A DNA stretch of 64,000 nt, from positions 180,313-244,312 of the forward strand of contig JAIXWK010000001.1 of assembly GCA_027491295.1 (NCBI GenBank), read 5' to 3'. Positions within the stretch are counted from its first letter, which is position 1. Every line of letters starts with the position of its first letter. Both the position numbers and the translations under genes were made by a program. This document shows, in pieces, positions 16,858 through 25,811 of the stretch. The notes below the pieces were generated by a model. The model saw nothing but the letters and a program-made list of their open reading frames with translations. It searched no databases and was not told the DNA's origin. This DNA comes from Microbacteriaceae bacterium (GTDB lineage: Bacteria; Actinomycetota; Actinomycetes; Actinomycetales; Microbacteriaceae).

Positions 16858-18324
16858 ATGTCGGGCGCCAGCATTCTCGTTTACGCCGAGCGCGTGGGAG
16901 GAAGCCTTTCCGAGATTGAGAAGCTACTTGCGGGTCCACTAAAGGACTTCAGCGGCATTCACGTCCTTCCGTTCTTTTACCCGTACGACGGCGATGATGC
17001 GGGATTTGATCCAATTGATCACAGCATTGTGGATCCTCGTCTTGGCAACTGGACTGACTTCAAGCGCATTTCCGAGACCCACGAGCTCACCGCTGACCTG
17101 ATTGTGAACCACGCCTCCTACCTCTCGCCTGAGTTTTTGGACTGGCAGGAGAAGGGCGACTCCTCCGAGTTTGCCGGCATGTTCCTGACCTACGACGTGG
17201 TATTCCCAAATGGTGGAACCGAAGAGGGGATCACCTCTTTCTACCGACCAAGGCCGGGCTTCCCTTTCACCGCATACAACGTTGCCGGTAAGCGCAGATT
17301 GGTTTGGACGACATTCATGCCATCGCAGGTGGACATCGACATCAACCACCCAGCCGGACAGGACTACCTGGACCGAGTGCTGCGTGCCCTGCAATCCGGA
17401 GGCGTAAAGGTAGTTCGACTCGACGCAATTGGCTATGCCGTAAAGACCCCTGGCACAGACTCGTTTATGACTCCAGAAACTTTGGAGTTTGTAAAGGAAC
17501 TGACCGATAAGATCCATGGTTACGGCATGCGCGTTCTAGTTGAGGTTCACGCTCACTACACCCAGCAGTTGGACATCGCACCGCTGGTTGATCTGATCTA
17601 CGATTTCCAAACCGCGCCACTGCTGTTGCACTCCTTCTTCACTGGCACCGTCGATCGATTGGATAACTGGTTCAAGATTCGCCCAGACAACTGCCTAAAC
17701 GTGCTTGATACCCATGACGGTTACGGCGTGATTGACGGCGGTCCAATTGGCGGCCGCCCAGGTCTTATCACCCAAGACGAGATGGCCTTTATCTTTAAAA
17801 AGGCCGAGCAGAACACCGGCGGCCACTCTGCAATTGCAAGCGTGATCCCGCAGTGGTTTGATTTGCCACACCAGATCAACGCCACACTGCCAAACATCTT
17901 GGCCAATGACACCGCATACGTAATCTCTCGTATGGTGCAGTTCTTGCTACCGGGAGAACCACAGGTCTACTACGTCGGACTGTTCAACGGCATGGATGAC
18001 AAAGAACTGTTTGCAAAAACTGGCCAGGGTCGTGACACCAACCGCCACAACTACACGCCTGCGGAAATTGAACAAGCTCTAAAGAGCGAGGTAACCCAGG
18101 CGATTATTGCGATGGCAAGAATTCGCAGATCAAGTGCCTTCGAAGGTAGCTTCTCCTGGCAGGTGTTGGGGTCAGACAAATTAGCTATGAGCTGGACTGG
18201 AGCTTCAGAGGAGCTGCACTTTGAATTTGCAACTACCGTCGGTGCGCCTAGCTTTAGCTTGGTTCACAAATCTGTAGCCGGTGAGCGCCGGTTTACAACG
18301 ACTGCAGAACTGGCAAGCTTTTAG
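16858..18324 (+). CDS. Sucrose phosphorylase-like GH13 (subfamily 18) enzyme
   Basis: This is probably a cytoplasmic phosphorylase splitting sucrose or a related glucoside with phosphate to give glucose 1-phosphate. The ATG at 16858 is preceded by ACAGGAGGAACCC; the longer frame from 16801 runs back over this RBS. The 488-aa product carries the four GH13 regions: DLIVNHAS near residue 80, VRLDAIGYA with the nucleophile Asp near 187, LVEVHAHY with the acid/base Glu near 227, and VLDTHDGYGV near 282. The DTHDG form of region IV is typical of sucrose phosphorylases rather than amylases. There is no signal peptide. Close relatives act on sucrose 6'-phosphate or glucosylglycerate, so the acceptor is uncertain. 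A LacI-type site lies upstream. Confidence 0.85.
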   Translation: MSGASILVYAERVGGSLSEIEKLLAGPLKDFSGIHVLPFFYPYDGDDAGFDPIDHSIVDPRLGNWTDFKRISETHELTADLIVNHASYLSPEFLDWQEKGDSSEFAGMFLTYDVVFPNGGTEEGITSFYRPRPGFPFTAYNVAGKRRLVWTTFMPSQVDIDINHPAGQDYLDRVLRALQSGGVKVVRLDAIGYAVKTPGTDSFMTPETLEFVKELTDKIHGYGMRVLVEVHAHYTQQLDIAPLVDLIYDFQTAPLLLHSFFTGTVDRLDNWFKIRPDNCLNVLDTHDGYGVIDGGPIGGRPGLITQDEMAFIFKKAEQNTGGHSAIASVIPQWFDLPHQINATLPNILANDTAYVISRMVQFLLPGEPQVYYVGLFNGMDDKELFAKTGQGRDTNRHNYTPAEIEQALKSEVTQAIIAMARIRRSSAFEGSFSWQVLGSDKLAMSWTGASEELHFEFATTVGAPSFSLVHKSVAGERRFTTTAELASF

Positions 18325-18732
18325 CTACTGACCAACTGCCTTACGCACGAGCTTTGAAATCTGCTCTGCCACCGCTGGAGTGAATTCCAGAACCGCGAAA
18401 CTGGTTGCGAACATCTGACCGTCATCCAGCTGCGCTGCCTCTTGGAACCCAAAGGTTGAGTAGCGAGATTCAAACTTCGAACCGGCCTGGAAGAAACAAA
18501 CCACCTTGCCATCTAGGTAGTAGGCAGGCATGCCATACCAAGTCTGAGGCTTGAGCTTCGGCTCAATTGACAGCACCAGATCATGAATGCCCTGAGCGAG
18601 CTTCTTCTCATGGGGGTTCATCTCTGAAATCTTGCGGTTGACCTGCTCTTCACCAGACAGCTTTTTGAACTCGCGCTGCTCGCGAGCCCTTTCCTGCATG
18701 GCGGCTTTTTCGGCATCGCTAAAAGTAGGCAC
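18325..18732 (-). CDS. DUF1801-domain protein
   Basis: The 135-aa product matches the DUF1801 (YdhG-like) pattern in its second half: LVLSIEPKLKPQTWYGMPAY, then LDGKVVCFFQAGSKFESRYS and TFGFQEAAQLDDGQMFATSF. The N-terminal 45 residues are charged and helical (SDAEKAAMQERAREQREFKK). Function in the family is not established. It ends directly at the stop of the convergent GH13 gene with no gap, so mRNA ends must overlap. The 200 bp upstream (18733-18932) separate it from the divergent PhoX-like gene and hold both promoters; I find no confident motif there. Confidence 0.85.
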   Translation of the reverse strand: MPTFSDAEKAAMQERAREQREFKKLSGEEQVNRKISEMNPHEKKLAQGIHDLVLSIEPKLKPQTWYGMPAYYLDGKVVCFFQAGSKFESRYSTFGFQEAAQLDDGQMFATSFAVLEFTPAVAEQISKLVRKAVGQ

Positions 18733-18932
18733 GGCACTTCCTTCTCAAAACTAAATCTGGCTATGAGTCTATGTGTCTGAGGGCTGGGTGCTTCGTGCCG
18801 ATAACTCTCAGGAATTTCTAAGGATTTCATCTTTAGGAAACCTTTAGAGCGTCCAGTGTTCACTATTTGTCCGGACAGAGTTTGCTTCACTAATCGATAG
18901 TTTCTTCAAATGTCCATCAAAAAGGAGAACAA

Positions 18933-20513
18933 ATGCGTAAATACATTGCTTTGTCGCTAATCCCGGCAGCAATTTTAGGTATGAGCATCCCAGCTTCGGC
19001 AAACTCAACCGAGCCTGTTTACCTAGAGTCAGTAAAGGCAACCGCAAAGCTTTCGGTGCTTGCAACATCTGGTAACACCTACGGCGGTAGCTGGGTAGTC
19101 CCAGGTATCCCAGACGGCATGGGTGCCTACACCCAGAACGGCAAGCTTCAGATCCTAATGAACCACGAGATCGCAGCATCAGGCATTGCAGCAAGCATCT
19201 CTCGCGCTGCAGGTGACGTGACCGGTGGTTCGACCATCACTCGCTTCACTGTTGACCCAGTAACCGGCAAGGTTCTAGAGGCCAAAGAGCACCTAAACGA
19301 TGTCATCTGGTACGACTACGCAGCTGGCCTACACGCCTCTGCACCAACCGCTCCGGCGTTCGCTGCAGCTTCGACCGTGGAACACTCCCGCATGCTCAAC
19401 CGCTTCTGCTCAGCAGGATTGGCAGCTGCCGGAGTACTTTCCTACAAGTCCGGTAAGACCACCATTGGTTACACCGGCAACGTATTCCTAACCGGTGAAG
19501 AAGCCGGCAACGAGTCACGCGCATTCGCTGCTAACGAAGCAGGTCAGCTAGTTCAGCTTCCTCGTCTGGGCCTAGCTTCATGGGAGTCCTTCCAGGTGGC
19601 TAACACCAAGACCGCAACCACTGTTGTAATTGGTGGCGAAGACGGACCTGAGCCTGACTCTCAGCTTTGGATGTATGTCGGAACCAAGAACAACAAGGGT
19701 CTATGGTTTGAAAAGGCTGGCCTAAACAACGGTAAGAACTACGTTTTGGGTATCAACGGCATCAAGACCGACACCGCATTCCGCGCTTCCTACTCGAAGA
19801 ACGTATCCGTACCGGTTTCGTTCAACGAGATTAACTGGAAGACCAACGGAGTTGTTCAGAACGAATTCGCAAGGACCTTTGGTGTTGGTTTCTCCCGCGT
19901 TGAAGATGGCGCGTTTGACCCTAAGAACCCAAACGTCTACTACTTCGTAACCACTCAGTCCAACAAGGACCCAAAGGCTACCGCTCCAAACCCAGCGACC
20001 CCAACCGTCTCCCGTGACGGTGGCGCGCTATGGAAGCTGACCTTCAAGGACGTCAAGAAGCCGCTAGCTGGCGCAGAACTAACCATGCTGCTAGATGGCT
20101 CTGAGGCTCCTTACCTATCCAAGCCTGACAACATCGAGGTCGACGAGCTCGGCAACGTGTTGATCCAGGAGGACCCAGGTAACAACGCTCACCGTGCGCG
20201 TCTAGTGGCTTACAACACCAAGACCGCTCAGCTAGCAACCGTTCTACAGTTCAAGCAGCAGTACTTCGAAAAGGGTCAGGCAGCATTCATGACCGAAGAC
20301 GAGGAGTCCAGCGGTGTTACCGATGTGACCAAGTTCTTCCGAAAGAGCACTAGCGACAAGAGCAGCTACTACATCTTGAACGCACAGATCCACGCTACCC
20401 CTGCAATCTCTAGACCAGACATCGCAGACGCAGCAACCAGCTTGGCAAGCATCATCGAGGGTGGACAGCTTTACGTCCTCGAGATCTCCGACTGGGCAGC
20501 AATCTACAACTAG
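18933..20513 (+). CDS. Secreted PhoX-like protein (DUF839 family phosphatase)
   Basis: The 526-aa product has a Sec-type signal (KYIALSLIPAAILGMSIPASA, cleavage after ASA) and the beta-propeller organisation of PhoX/DUF839 alkaline phosphatases. Visible stretches are GKLQILMNHEIAASG near residue 70, VFLTGEEAGNESRAF near 188, VVIGGEDGPEPDSQLWMYVG near 230, GVGFSRVEDGAFDP near 316 and PDNIEVDELGNVLIQEDPG near 408. PhoX enzymes are Ca/Fe-dependent phosphomonoesterases; Glu and Asp residues in these motifs fit the metal site. Several variant DUF839 proteins lack proven activity. The RBS AAAAAGGAGAACAA is strong and the codon choice is visibly more uniform than in its neighbours, suggesting high expression. 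A perfect terminator follows. Confidence 0.82.
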   Translation: MRKYIALSLIPAAILGMSIPASANSTEPVYLESVKATAKLSVLATSGNTYGGSWVVPGIPDGMGAYTQNGKLQILMNHEIAASGIAASISRAAGDVTGGSTITRFTVDPVTGKVLEAKEHLNDVIWYDYAAGLHASAPTAPAFAAASTVEHSRMLNRFCSAGLAAAGVLSYKSGKTTIGYTGNVFLTGEEAGNESRAFAANEAGQLVQLPRLGLASWESFQVANTKTATTVVIGGEDGPEPDSQLWMYVGTKNNKGLWFEKAGLNNGKNYVLGINGIKTDTAFRASYSKNVSVPVSFNEINWKTNGVVQNEFARTFGVGFSRVEDGAFDPKNPNVYYFVTTQSNKDPKATAPNPATPTVSRDGGALWKLTFKDVKKPLAGAELTMLLDGSEAPYLSKPDNIEVDELGNVLIQEDPGNNAHRARLVAYNTKTAQLATVLQFKQQYFEKGQAAFMTEDEESSGVTDVTKFFRKSTSDKSSYYILNAQIHATPAISRPDIADAATSLASIIEGGQLYVLEISDWAAIYN

Positions 20514-20522
20514 TTCAAAGGG

Positions 20523-20552
20523 AAATGCCCCTCCTGAAAGGGAGGGGCATTT
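20523..20552 (+). terminator. Bidirectional rho-independent terminator
   Basis: AAATGCCCCTCC (20523-20534) and GGAGGGGCATTT (20541-20552) form a perfect 12-bp stem with a 6-nt loop. The T-rich right end serves the PhoX-like gene and the A-rich left end reads as a U-tract for the convergent serine dehydratase gene. Confidence 0.9.
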
Positions 20553-20571
20553 TCACATTTAAGCCTGGGCC

Positions 20572-21921
20572 TTAGCACTCCACTACATTCACGGCTAGGC
20601 CACCGGTAGAAGTCTCTTTGTACTTCGACGACATATCCAACCCCGTCTGGCGCATGGTCTCAATAACTGTGTCCAGCGAAATCTTGTGCACACCATCCCC
20701 CATTAGGGCAAGCCTCATTGCCGCCACTGCCGTCCCGGCCGCAATCGCATTTCGCTCGATGCATGGCAGCTGCACAAATCCACCAACAGGGTCACATGTC
20801 AGGCCCAGGTTGTGCTCCATGGCAATCTCAGCAGCGTTCTCAATCTGCTCTAAGGTCCCGCCCATGACGGCGGTAATGGCTGCCGCGGCCATCGAGCAGG
20901 CTGAACCCACCTCACCCTGACAACCGGCCTCAGCACCCGAGATCGAGGCGTTTCGTTTGTAGAGCGAGCCAATCGCGGCTGCTGTAAGAAGGTAATCAAA
21001 AGCAATTTTCTCGTCGCTCACGCCGCGAAACCGGTGGGCAAAATAGGCAACCGCTGGAATGATTCCGGCAGCTCCATTGGTCGGAGCAGTGACGACCCTG
21101 TTTCCGGCGGCGTTTTCCTCATTGACCGCAATGGCGAAAGCTTGCAGCCACTCCGCTGTCAGGTCTCCGACAGCGGTCCCGTCTTCCACCACGCGCTGCA
21201 GAGCGGCAGTCATCGACTTTGCCCTTCTGGGGACCTTGAGAAAACCGGGCAGGATTCCCTCGGCTTGAAGTCCGTTCTCGATGCAGTTGCGCATCGCCTC
21301 CCAGATGCTTTTGAGCTTCTGGTCGACAACATCTTTGGGGTGCATTGCGATCTCATTCGCATACGTCAGCTCGGCGATAGTCATCGAATGAGCTTTAGCC
21401 AACTGAATCAGCTCGACAGCCGATGCGAAGGGATATGGAACTTCGGTTCCACCCTCCTCCTGCTGCAATCCGAGGGTCTCAATGAAACCTCCCCCGACAC
21501 TGAAGTAGGTCTGCTCCTTCACTACGTGACCTGCAAGCAGTGCCTGAAAGGTCATTCCATTTGAGTGATGAGAGAGTCTTTCTCGAGAGCGCAGTTCGAG
21601 GTTTTCTTCAGCGAATGGGACCTCTCGGCCCAAGATAGAAATCCTTCCGGATTCAATAGATCTTTGAAATGCCCCGCGAACCATCTCTGGGTCGCACAGC
21701 TCTGGGGTGTAACCGGCCAGACCAGCTGCCAGGGCGTCCTTCGTGCCATGTCCAACTCCGGTGGCCGCCAGTGAGCCGTAGAGAATCACCTGGACTCGAT
21801 CTATTTCCTGGCCCTCCAGTAGATGGGCAAAGCGAAATGCTGCACGCATCGGACCCACGGTGTGGGATGAAGACGGTCCGATGCCGATGGTGAATAGATC
21901 TAGCGCGCCAATTTGTTTCAT
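20572..21921 (-). CDS. sdaA: L-serine ammonia-lyase (iron-sulfur, single chain)
   Basis: This enzyme deaminates L-serine to pyruvate and ammonia using a [4Fe-4S] cluster. The start is placed at the ATG at 21921 (GAGGAAAGACT RBS) rather than ten codons upstream, where the family homology (MKQIGALDLFTIGIGPSSSH) does not extend. The 449-aa product is the fused alpha-beta form: IGPSSSHTVGPMRAA at the N-terminus, GAEAGCQGEVGSACSMAAAA near 330 and LTCDPVGGFVQLPCIERNAI near 375, supplying the cluster cysteines. The permease gene lies upstream on the same strand, with a terminator hairpin between them. It may convert serine made from glycine released by the neighbouring amine pathway. Confidence 0.96.
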   Translation of the reverse strand: MKQIGALDLFTIGIGPSSSHTVGPMRAAFRFAHLLEGQEIDRVQVILYGSLAATGVGHGTKDALAAGLAGYTPELCDPEMVRGAFQRSIESGRISILGREVPFAEENLELRSRERLSHHSNGMTFQALLAGHVVKEQTYFSVGGGFIETLGLQQEEGGTEVPYPFASAVELIQLAKAHSMTIAELTYANEIAMHPKDVVDQKLKSIWEAMRNCIENGLQAEGILPGFLKVPRRAKSMTAALQRVVEDGTAVGDLTAEWLQAFAIAVNEENAAGNRVVTAPTNGAAGIIPAVAYFAHRFRGVSDEKIAFDYLLTAAAIGSLYKRNASISGAEAGCQGEVGSACSMAAAAITAVMGGTLEQIENAAEIAMEHNLGLTCDPVGGFVQLPCIERNAIAAGTAVAAMRLALMGDGVHKISLDTVIETMRQTGLDMSSKYKETSTGGLAVNVVEC

Positions 21922-21932
21922 AGTCTTTCCTC

Positions 21933-21972
21933 GCGAAAAGCGGGCCGACAAAATTTGTCGACCCGCTTTCGC
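21933..21972 (-). terminator. Terminator hairpin between permease and sdaA
   Basis: A roughly 19-bp imperfect inverted repeat (21933-21952 with 21954-21972, arms around GCGGGTCGACAAA) lies 14 bp after the permease stop. On the minus strand the right arm ends with a TTTT. One mismatch and a small bulge are present. It should end or reduce permease transcription before sdaA. Confidence 0.75.
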
Positions 21973-21986
21973 TATTGGAGTTACAC

Positions 21987-23462
21987 CTACTTGGTGTTGT
22001 CTACTGCGTATTGCTCTTCCGGAGACATCACTAGGTTGTGACGGCCTCGAACAGCGAACGCAATCAGCATCACTATGTAAATCACAGCGATACCGGCGAT
22101 TGCGGTCTGGAATGCAGGGTTAATTAGGTAGCCCACGAATGAGATACCAGCGATAACCGCAGCAATAACCGCTCCTGGGACTCCCCATGGAGAACGGTAT
22201 GGACGGTCGATGTTTGGTAGGTTGCGACGAAGCAGTAGGAAGCTGATTGCCTGCATCATGTAGGCAAGCATTGCTCCCCAAACCGCGATGTTCAGAACGA
22301 TTGCACCGGCAACTGCTCCGGCACCCTCGGCATCAACAGCGGTTAGTACCTCGATAGCCATCAGCGCTACGAAACCAATTACCGCTCCGGCAATCAATGC
22401 CACCAGTGGGGTTTTTGACCGGTTGGTAACCGAGAGGAACCTCGGGTAGTAACCCGCTCTGGATAGTGAGTACATGTTTCTACCGTAAGCAAACATGATT
22501 CCCTGCAGCGAGGCCAAGAGACCTATCAGTGCAACTAGACCCAGTACTGCAGCAGCCTGATCGCCCACCATCGCGCGGAAGCCATCCAAGAGCGGCTCAC
22601 CTGCGACCCTAAGTTCCTCTGCGCCAACGATTCCGGTGTTCAAGAAAAGAATCAGTAGACCGAAGACAATTAGCGTGGTGCGAGCCCAAAGTCCAGCTCT
22701 TGGGATGTCACGAGCTGGATTGTGCGCCTCTTCCGCAGCCAGTGGCAATTCTTCGATACCAAGGAAGAACCAAACGCCAAACGGAATTGCCCAGAGGATT
22801 CCTTCCCAACCAAATGGCAAGAACGCGGTCTGGCCAGGGTCTGGGGCGATGTTGAAGAGGTTGTCCCATGAGAACAGACCCGATGCTGCGGCCATGATTG
22901 AGAAAACGAAAAGGATCGCGAGAGAAATAACCGCCACCACAATTGCAAATCTAAATGCGACCTTCGCGCCAGTAGCATTCAAGGCCACGAATACAACGTA
23001 GAGGATGATCCACCAAGCCCAGTTCGGGAGCGATACCCCGAACAGTTCGGAGAATATGCCGTCCGCGTAGCTTGCCGAGAAGAACACAATTACTGCGGTG
23101 GTAGCAACATAGGCAATGGTCTCCGCCAAGCCGGTGATGAAGCCACCCCAAGGTCCCATCGCAGATCTGGCGAATGAGTATGCGCCTCCGGTGTGAGGCA
23201 TTGCTGCGGACATCTCACCGATTGAGAACATGAGACCGTAATACATGACGACGAGGATTGCGAAGGCGATCAGTAGACCGCCGAAACCACCAACGTCCAA
23301 ACCGAAGTTCCAGCCGGAGAAGTCTCCGGAGATAACGGCTGCGATAGCCAATCCCCAAAGGCCATAAATTCCAGCCGCTCTTTTCAGCTGGCGCTTTTCA
23401 AAATAACCGTCCTCAGGACGCTTGTAGGTAGCGCCTGAGACTTTGACATGCTCTGAAGACAT
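21987..23462 (-). CDS. APC-superfamily amino acid/amine permease, ethanolamine-permease-like
   Basis: This 491-aa, about 12-TM transporter is of the amino acid-polyamine-organocation superfamily. The N-terminal KRAAGIYGLWGLAIAAVISG and GDFSGWNFGLDVGGFGGLLI, then MPHTGGAYSFARSAMGPWGG (about 88-107), and GLAETIAYVATTAVIVFFSA resemble the ethanolamine permease (Eat) branch more than lysine or GABA permeases. The gene is divergent from the glutamine-synthetase-like operon across a 263-bp gap, which suggests it imports that operon's substrate. Downstream is a terminator and then sdaA. Substrate choice between ethanolamine, another amine and an amino acid cannot be settled by eye. Confidence 0.88.
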   Translation of the reverse strand: MSSEHVKVSGATYKRPEDGYFEKRQLKRAAGIYGLWGLAIAAVISGDFSGWNFGLDVGGFGGLLIAFAILVVMYYGLMFSIGEMSAAMPHTGGAYSFARSAMGPWGGFITGLAETIAYVATTAVIVFFSASYADGIFSELFGVSLPNWAWWIILYVVFVALNATGAKVAFRFAIVVAVISLAILFVFSIMAAASGLFSWDNLFNIAPDPGQTAFLPFGWEGILWAIPFGVWFFLGIEELPLAAEEAHNPARDIPRAGLWARTTLIVFGLLILFLNTGIVGAEELRVAGEPLLDGFRAMVGDQAAAVLGLVALIGLLASLQGIMFAYGRNMYSLSRAGYYPRFLSVTNRSKTPLVALIAGAVIGFVALMAIEVLTAVDAEGAGAVAGAIVLNIAVWGAMLAYMMQAISFLLLRRNLPNIDRPYRSPWGVPGAVIAAVIAGISFVGYLINPAFQTAIAGIAVIYIVMLIAFAVRGRHNLVMSPEEQYAVDNTK

Positions 23463-23586
23463 TTGCTTCCTAATCTGTCGCCACAGAAAAGTCCCCGAGT
23501 CGAGGGCTCTCCACGCACGACGTTGTGAATGGATGAAACAATTTCAATCTAGACCCAAAAGAGTGTGCCTTGCGTGTTGATTTCGC

Positions 23587-23601
23587 AATATCTGAAATAT
23601 T
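23587..23601. promoter_or_regulatory. Short inverted repeat in the divergent permease-ligase control region
   Basis: AATAT-n5-ATATT lies near the middle of the 263-bp intergenic region 23463-23725, which must hold promoters for the permease and the ligase operon. It is a possible binding site for the FadR-type regulator at 27958-28701, but the match is short and AT-rich. No riboswitch-like structure is apparent in this gap. Confidence 0.3.
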
Positions 23602-23725
23602 CCTGAAGGCGCATCAGATTGTTATATTTTTTCGCTCTGAGGTCCAAAAGTAGCCAACGCGCATCCAGAGATAGTTGTAGTGTTTGGTCAAAGGTAGGAA
23701 ATTCGACCTCAAAGAAGAGGGTGTT

Positions 23726-25090
23726 ATGTCGAACAAAGGATTCATTAGCCTCGAGCAACTAAAGTCCCTTTATGAATCAGGTGAGATTGACACCGTGGTC
23801 ATGGGCTTTACGGACATGCAGGGCCGCCTAATTGGCAAGCGAGCCTCTGCTCGTCACTTCATTGAGAATCTTGCTGGGCATGGCGCCGAGTGTTGCAACT
23901 ACCTACTGGCGGTTGACATCGAGAACAACACCGTGCAGGGCTATGACATCAGCTCTTGGGACACCGGCTATGCAGATATGGCGATGATTCCCGACATGAG
24001 CACAATGCGAATGGCACCATGGCTTCCGGGCAGCGTCATCGTAAACACAGATCTCTACACCACCAGTCACGAGCTCATTGCCCAATCACCAAGGTCGATT
24101 TTGCTTCGTCAGGTTGAACGCCTAGAGAAGTTGGGGATGCGGGCATTTGTCGGCACGGAGCTGGAGTTCATTGTCTTTGACGACACCTACCGCGAGGCTT
24201 GGGCAAAGGGTTATAAGGACCTCAAGGCTTCGACCGATTACAACGTGGACTACGACATCTTGGCTTCCACCAGGCTAGAACCAATGCTGCGCGAAATTCG
24301 AAACTCAATGGATGCTGCCGGCATGTATTGCGAAGGCGTCAAGGGCGAGTGCAATCTCGGTCAGCAGGAAATCGCTTTCCTTTATGACGAGGTAGTGCGC
24401 ACCTGCGATAACCATGGTGTCTACAAATCCGGAGCCAAGATAATCGCCGAGAAGCACGGCAAGTCACTTACCTTCATGGCCAAGTACAACGAGCGGGAGG
24501 GAAACTCCTGCCACATCCACATGTCTTTCCGAGGCCTCGACGGATCGGCGGTATTCGCTGATAAGTCCGACCCTAAAGGAATGTCCGCTACTTTCAAGAG
24601 CTTCCTTGCCGGACAGATGAAGCTAATGCGCGAGTTCTCGCTGCTCTACGCTCCTCAGATCAATTCTTACAAGCGCTACGTGGAGGGAAGCTTTGCTCCC
24701 ACCGCGATTGCCTGGGGTCTTGACAATCGAACCTTGGCGCTGCGGGTTGTTGGCCAGGGGCACGGCATGCGGGTTGAGAATCGAGTGCCGGGTGGCGATG
24801 TAAATCAATACCTCGCGACTGCTGCCATGATCGCAGCGGGAATCTACGGGATTGAGAACAGTCTTGACCTTGAGGAAATGACGGTCGGAAATGGTTACGC
24901 ATCTGACAAGCCGCGTATCCCCTCCAGCATGCCCGAGGCGATGGAGCTGTTCGCAAATTCGAAGATTGCCCGAGAGGTTTTTGGAGACGCAGTAGTAGAT
25001 CACTATGTGCACTACGCGAAAACCGAGATCAGGGACTACAACTCCGCAGTGACAGAGTGGGAGCGAGTCAGGGGATTTGAGCGTGTCTAA
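23726..25090 (+). CDS. Glutamine-synthetase-like gamma-glutamyl-amine ligase (GlnA4/PuuA type)
   Basis: The product joins glutamate to an amine with ATP, by homology to gamma-glutamylpolyamine or gamma-glutamylethanolamide synthetases. The start is the ATG at 23726 behind AGAAGAGGGTGTT; the frame opens 14 codons earlier without support. The 454-aa protein keeps the synthetase catalytic landmarks: VMGFTDMQGRLIGKR near residue 25, FVGTELEFIVFDD near 145 with the metal-binding Glu, GVKGECNLGQQEIAF near 205 with two more Glu, NSCHIHMSF near 260 with the ATP-site His, and SFAPTAIAWGLDNRTLALRV near 330. It lacks the adenylylation-loop character of housekeeping GlnA. The downstream hydrolase and dehydrogenases argue for a catabolic role. 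Confidence 0.9.
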   Translation: MSNKGFISLEQLKSLYESGEIDTVVMGFTDMQGRLIGKRASARHFIENLAGHGAECCNYLLAVDIENNTVQGYDISSWDTGYADMAMIPDMSTMRMAPWLPGSVIVNTDLYTTSHELIAQSPRSILLRQVERLEKLGMRAFVGTELEFIVFDDTYREAWAKGYKDLKASTDYNVDYDILASTRLEPMLREIRNSMDAAGMYCEGVKGECNLGQQEIAFLYDEVVRTCDNHGVYKSGAKIIAEKHGKSLTFMAKYNEREGNSCHIHMSFRGLDGSAVFADKSDPKGMSATFKSFLAGQMKLMREFSLLYAPQINSYKRYVEGSFAPTAIAWGLDNRTLALRVVGQGHGMRVENRVPGGDVNQYLATAAMIAAGIYGIENSLDLEEMTVGNGYASDKPRIPSSMPEAMELFANSKIAREVFGDAVVDHYVHYAKTEIRDYNSAVTEWERVRGFERV

Positions 25091-25811
25091 TCCACTTATT
25101 GGACTAACTAGCTACCGACAGCGTGGACAAACTGGGGTTTGGGACACCGAGATGGCCATGTTGCCAGCCTTCTACCTAGAGGGTGTATCCAGAGCCGGTG
25201 GCGTGCCTGTCATAGTCCCGCCGCAAGCACTTAGTGAAGCTGATGCCGCAGAAATTGTTTCAAGGCTCGACGGTCTGATTATTTGCGGCGGTCGCGACGT
25301 TGATTCAACCAGATATGGCCAGACCCCTCACCCAAATGCTGAGGATGCGGATTCGGTGCGCGATGAGATGGAGGACACGCTCCTAACCGCCGCCATAAAG
25401 GCGGAGCTGCCGCTGCTTGGAATCTGTCGAGGCGCTCAGATGCTCAATGTAAATCGTGGTGGAACACTGATTCAACACCTACCGGATGTTGTGGGCGATA
25501 ACCGATACCAGCTCGGTGGCGGTGTATTCACGCACATGGATATAGATGTCCTGCCCGGCACAAAGCTGAGTCAATCAGTTTCAAGCCCGGTAGTTACGGG
25601 GGCAGCTCTTTATCACCACCAGGCAATTGACCAATTGGGCGAGGGCCTTGTTGTGTCGTCGAAGAGCCCAGACGGTGTGATTGAAGGAATCGAACTTGAG
25701 AATTACCCATTTGGAGTGGCTGTGCAGTGGCACCCGGAGCAGACACTCGACAACCTAGATCTATTCAAGGCAATAGTTGCCGCCGCTAGGGCGCACAGAG
25801 GAGCAAAGTGA
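25083..25811 (+). CDS. Class I amidotransferase-like gamma-glutamyl hydrolase (PuuD type)
   Basis: This enzyme is expected to cut the gamma-glutamyl bond at the end of the pathway, releasing glutamate. I chose the GTG at 25083, which has AGGGGA seven bases upstream; the TTG at 25077 is too close to that RBS. The gene overlaps the ligase gene by 8 bp. The 242-aa product has the peptidase C26 features: IICGGRDVDSTRYG near 68, LLGICRGAQMLNVNRGGTLI with the nucleophilic Cys near 113, ALYHHQAIDQLGEG and the His-Glu pair in AVQWHPEQTLDN near 220. It lacks a synthetase partner domain, as in PuuD. Confidence 0.92.
   Translation: MSNPLIGLTSYRQRGQTGVWDTEMAMLPAFYLEGVSRAGGVPVIVPPQALSEADAAEIVSRLDGLIICGGRDVDSTRYGQTPHPNAEDADSVRDEMEDTLLTAAIKAELPLLGICRGAQMLNVNRGGTLIQHLPDVVGDNRYQLGGGVFTHMDIDVLPGTKLSQSVSSPVVTGAALYHHQAIDQLGEGLVVSSKSPDGVIEGIELENYPFGVAVQWHPEQTLDNLDLFKAIVAAARAHRGAK

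Noticed and set aside
18860..18932. Pho box upstream of the PhoX-like gene
   Set aside because: GTTCACTATTTGTCC has one good half-site, but no second copy with the expected direct-repeat spacing.
25077..25079. TTG at 25077 as the PuuD-type hydrolase start
   Set aside because: It lies one base from the AGGGGA RBS; the GTG at 25083 has proper spacing.
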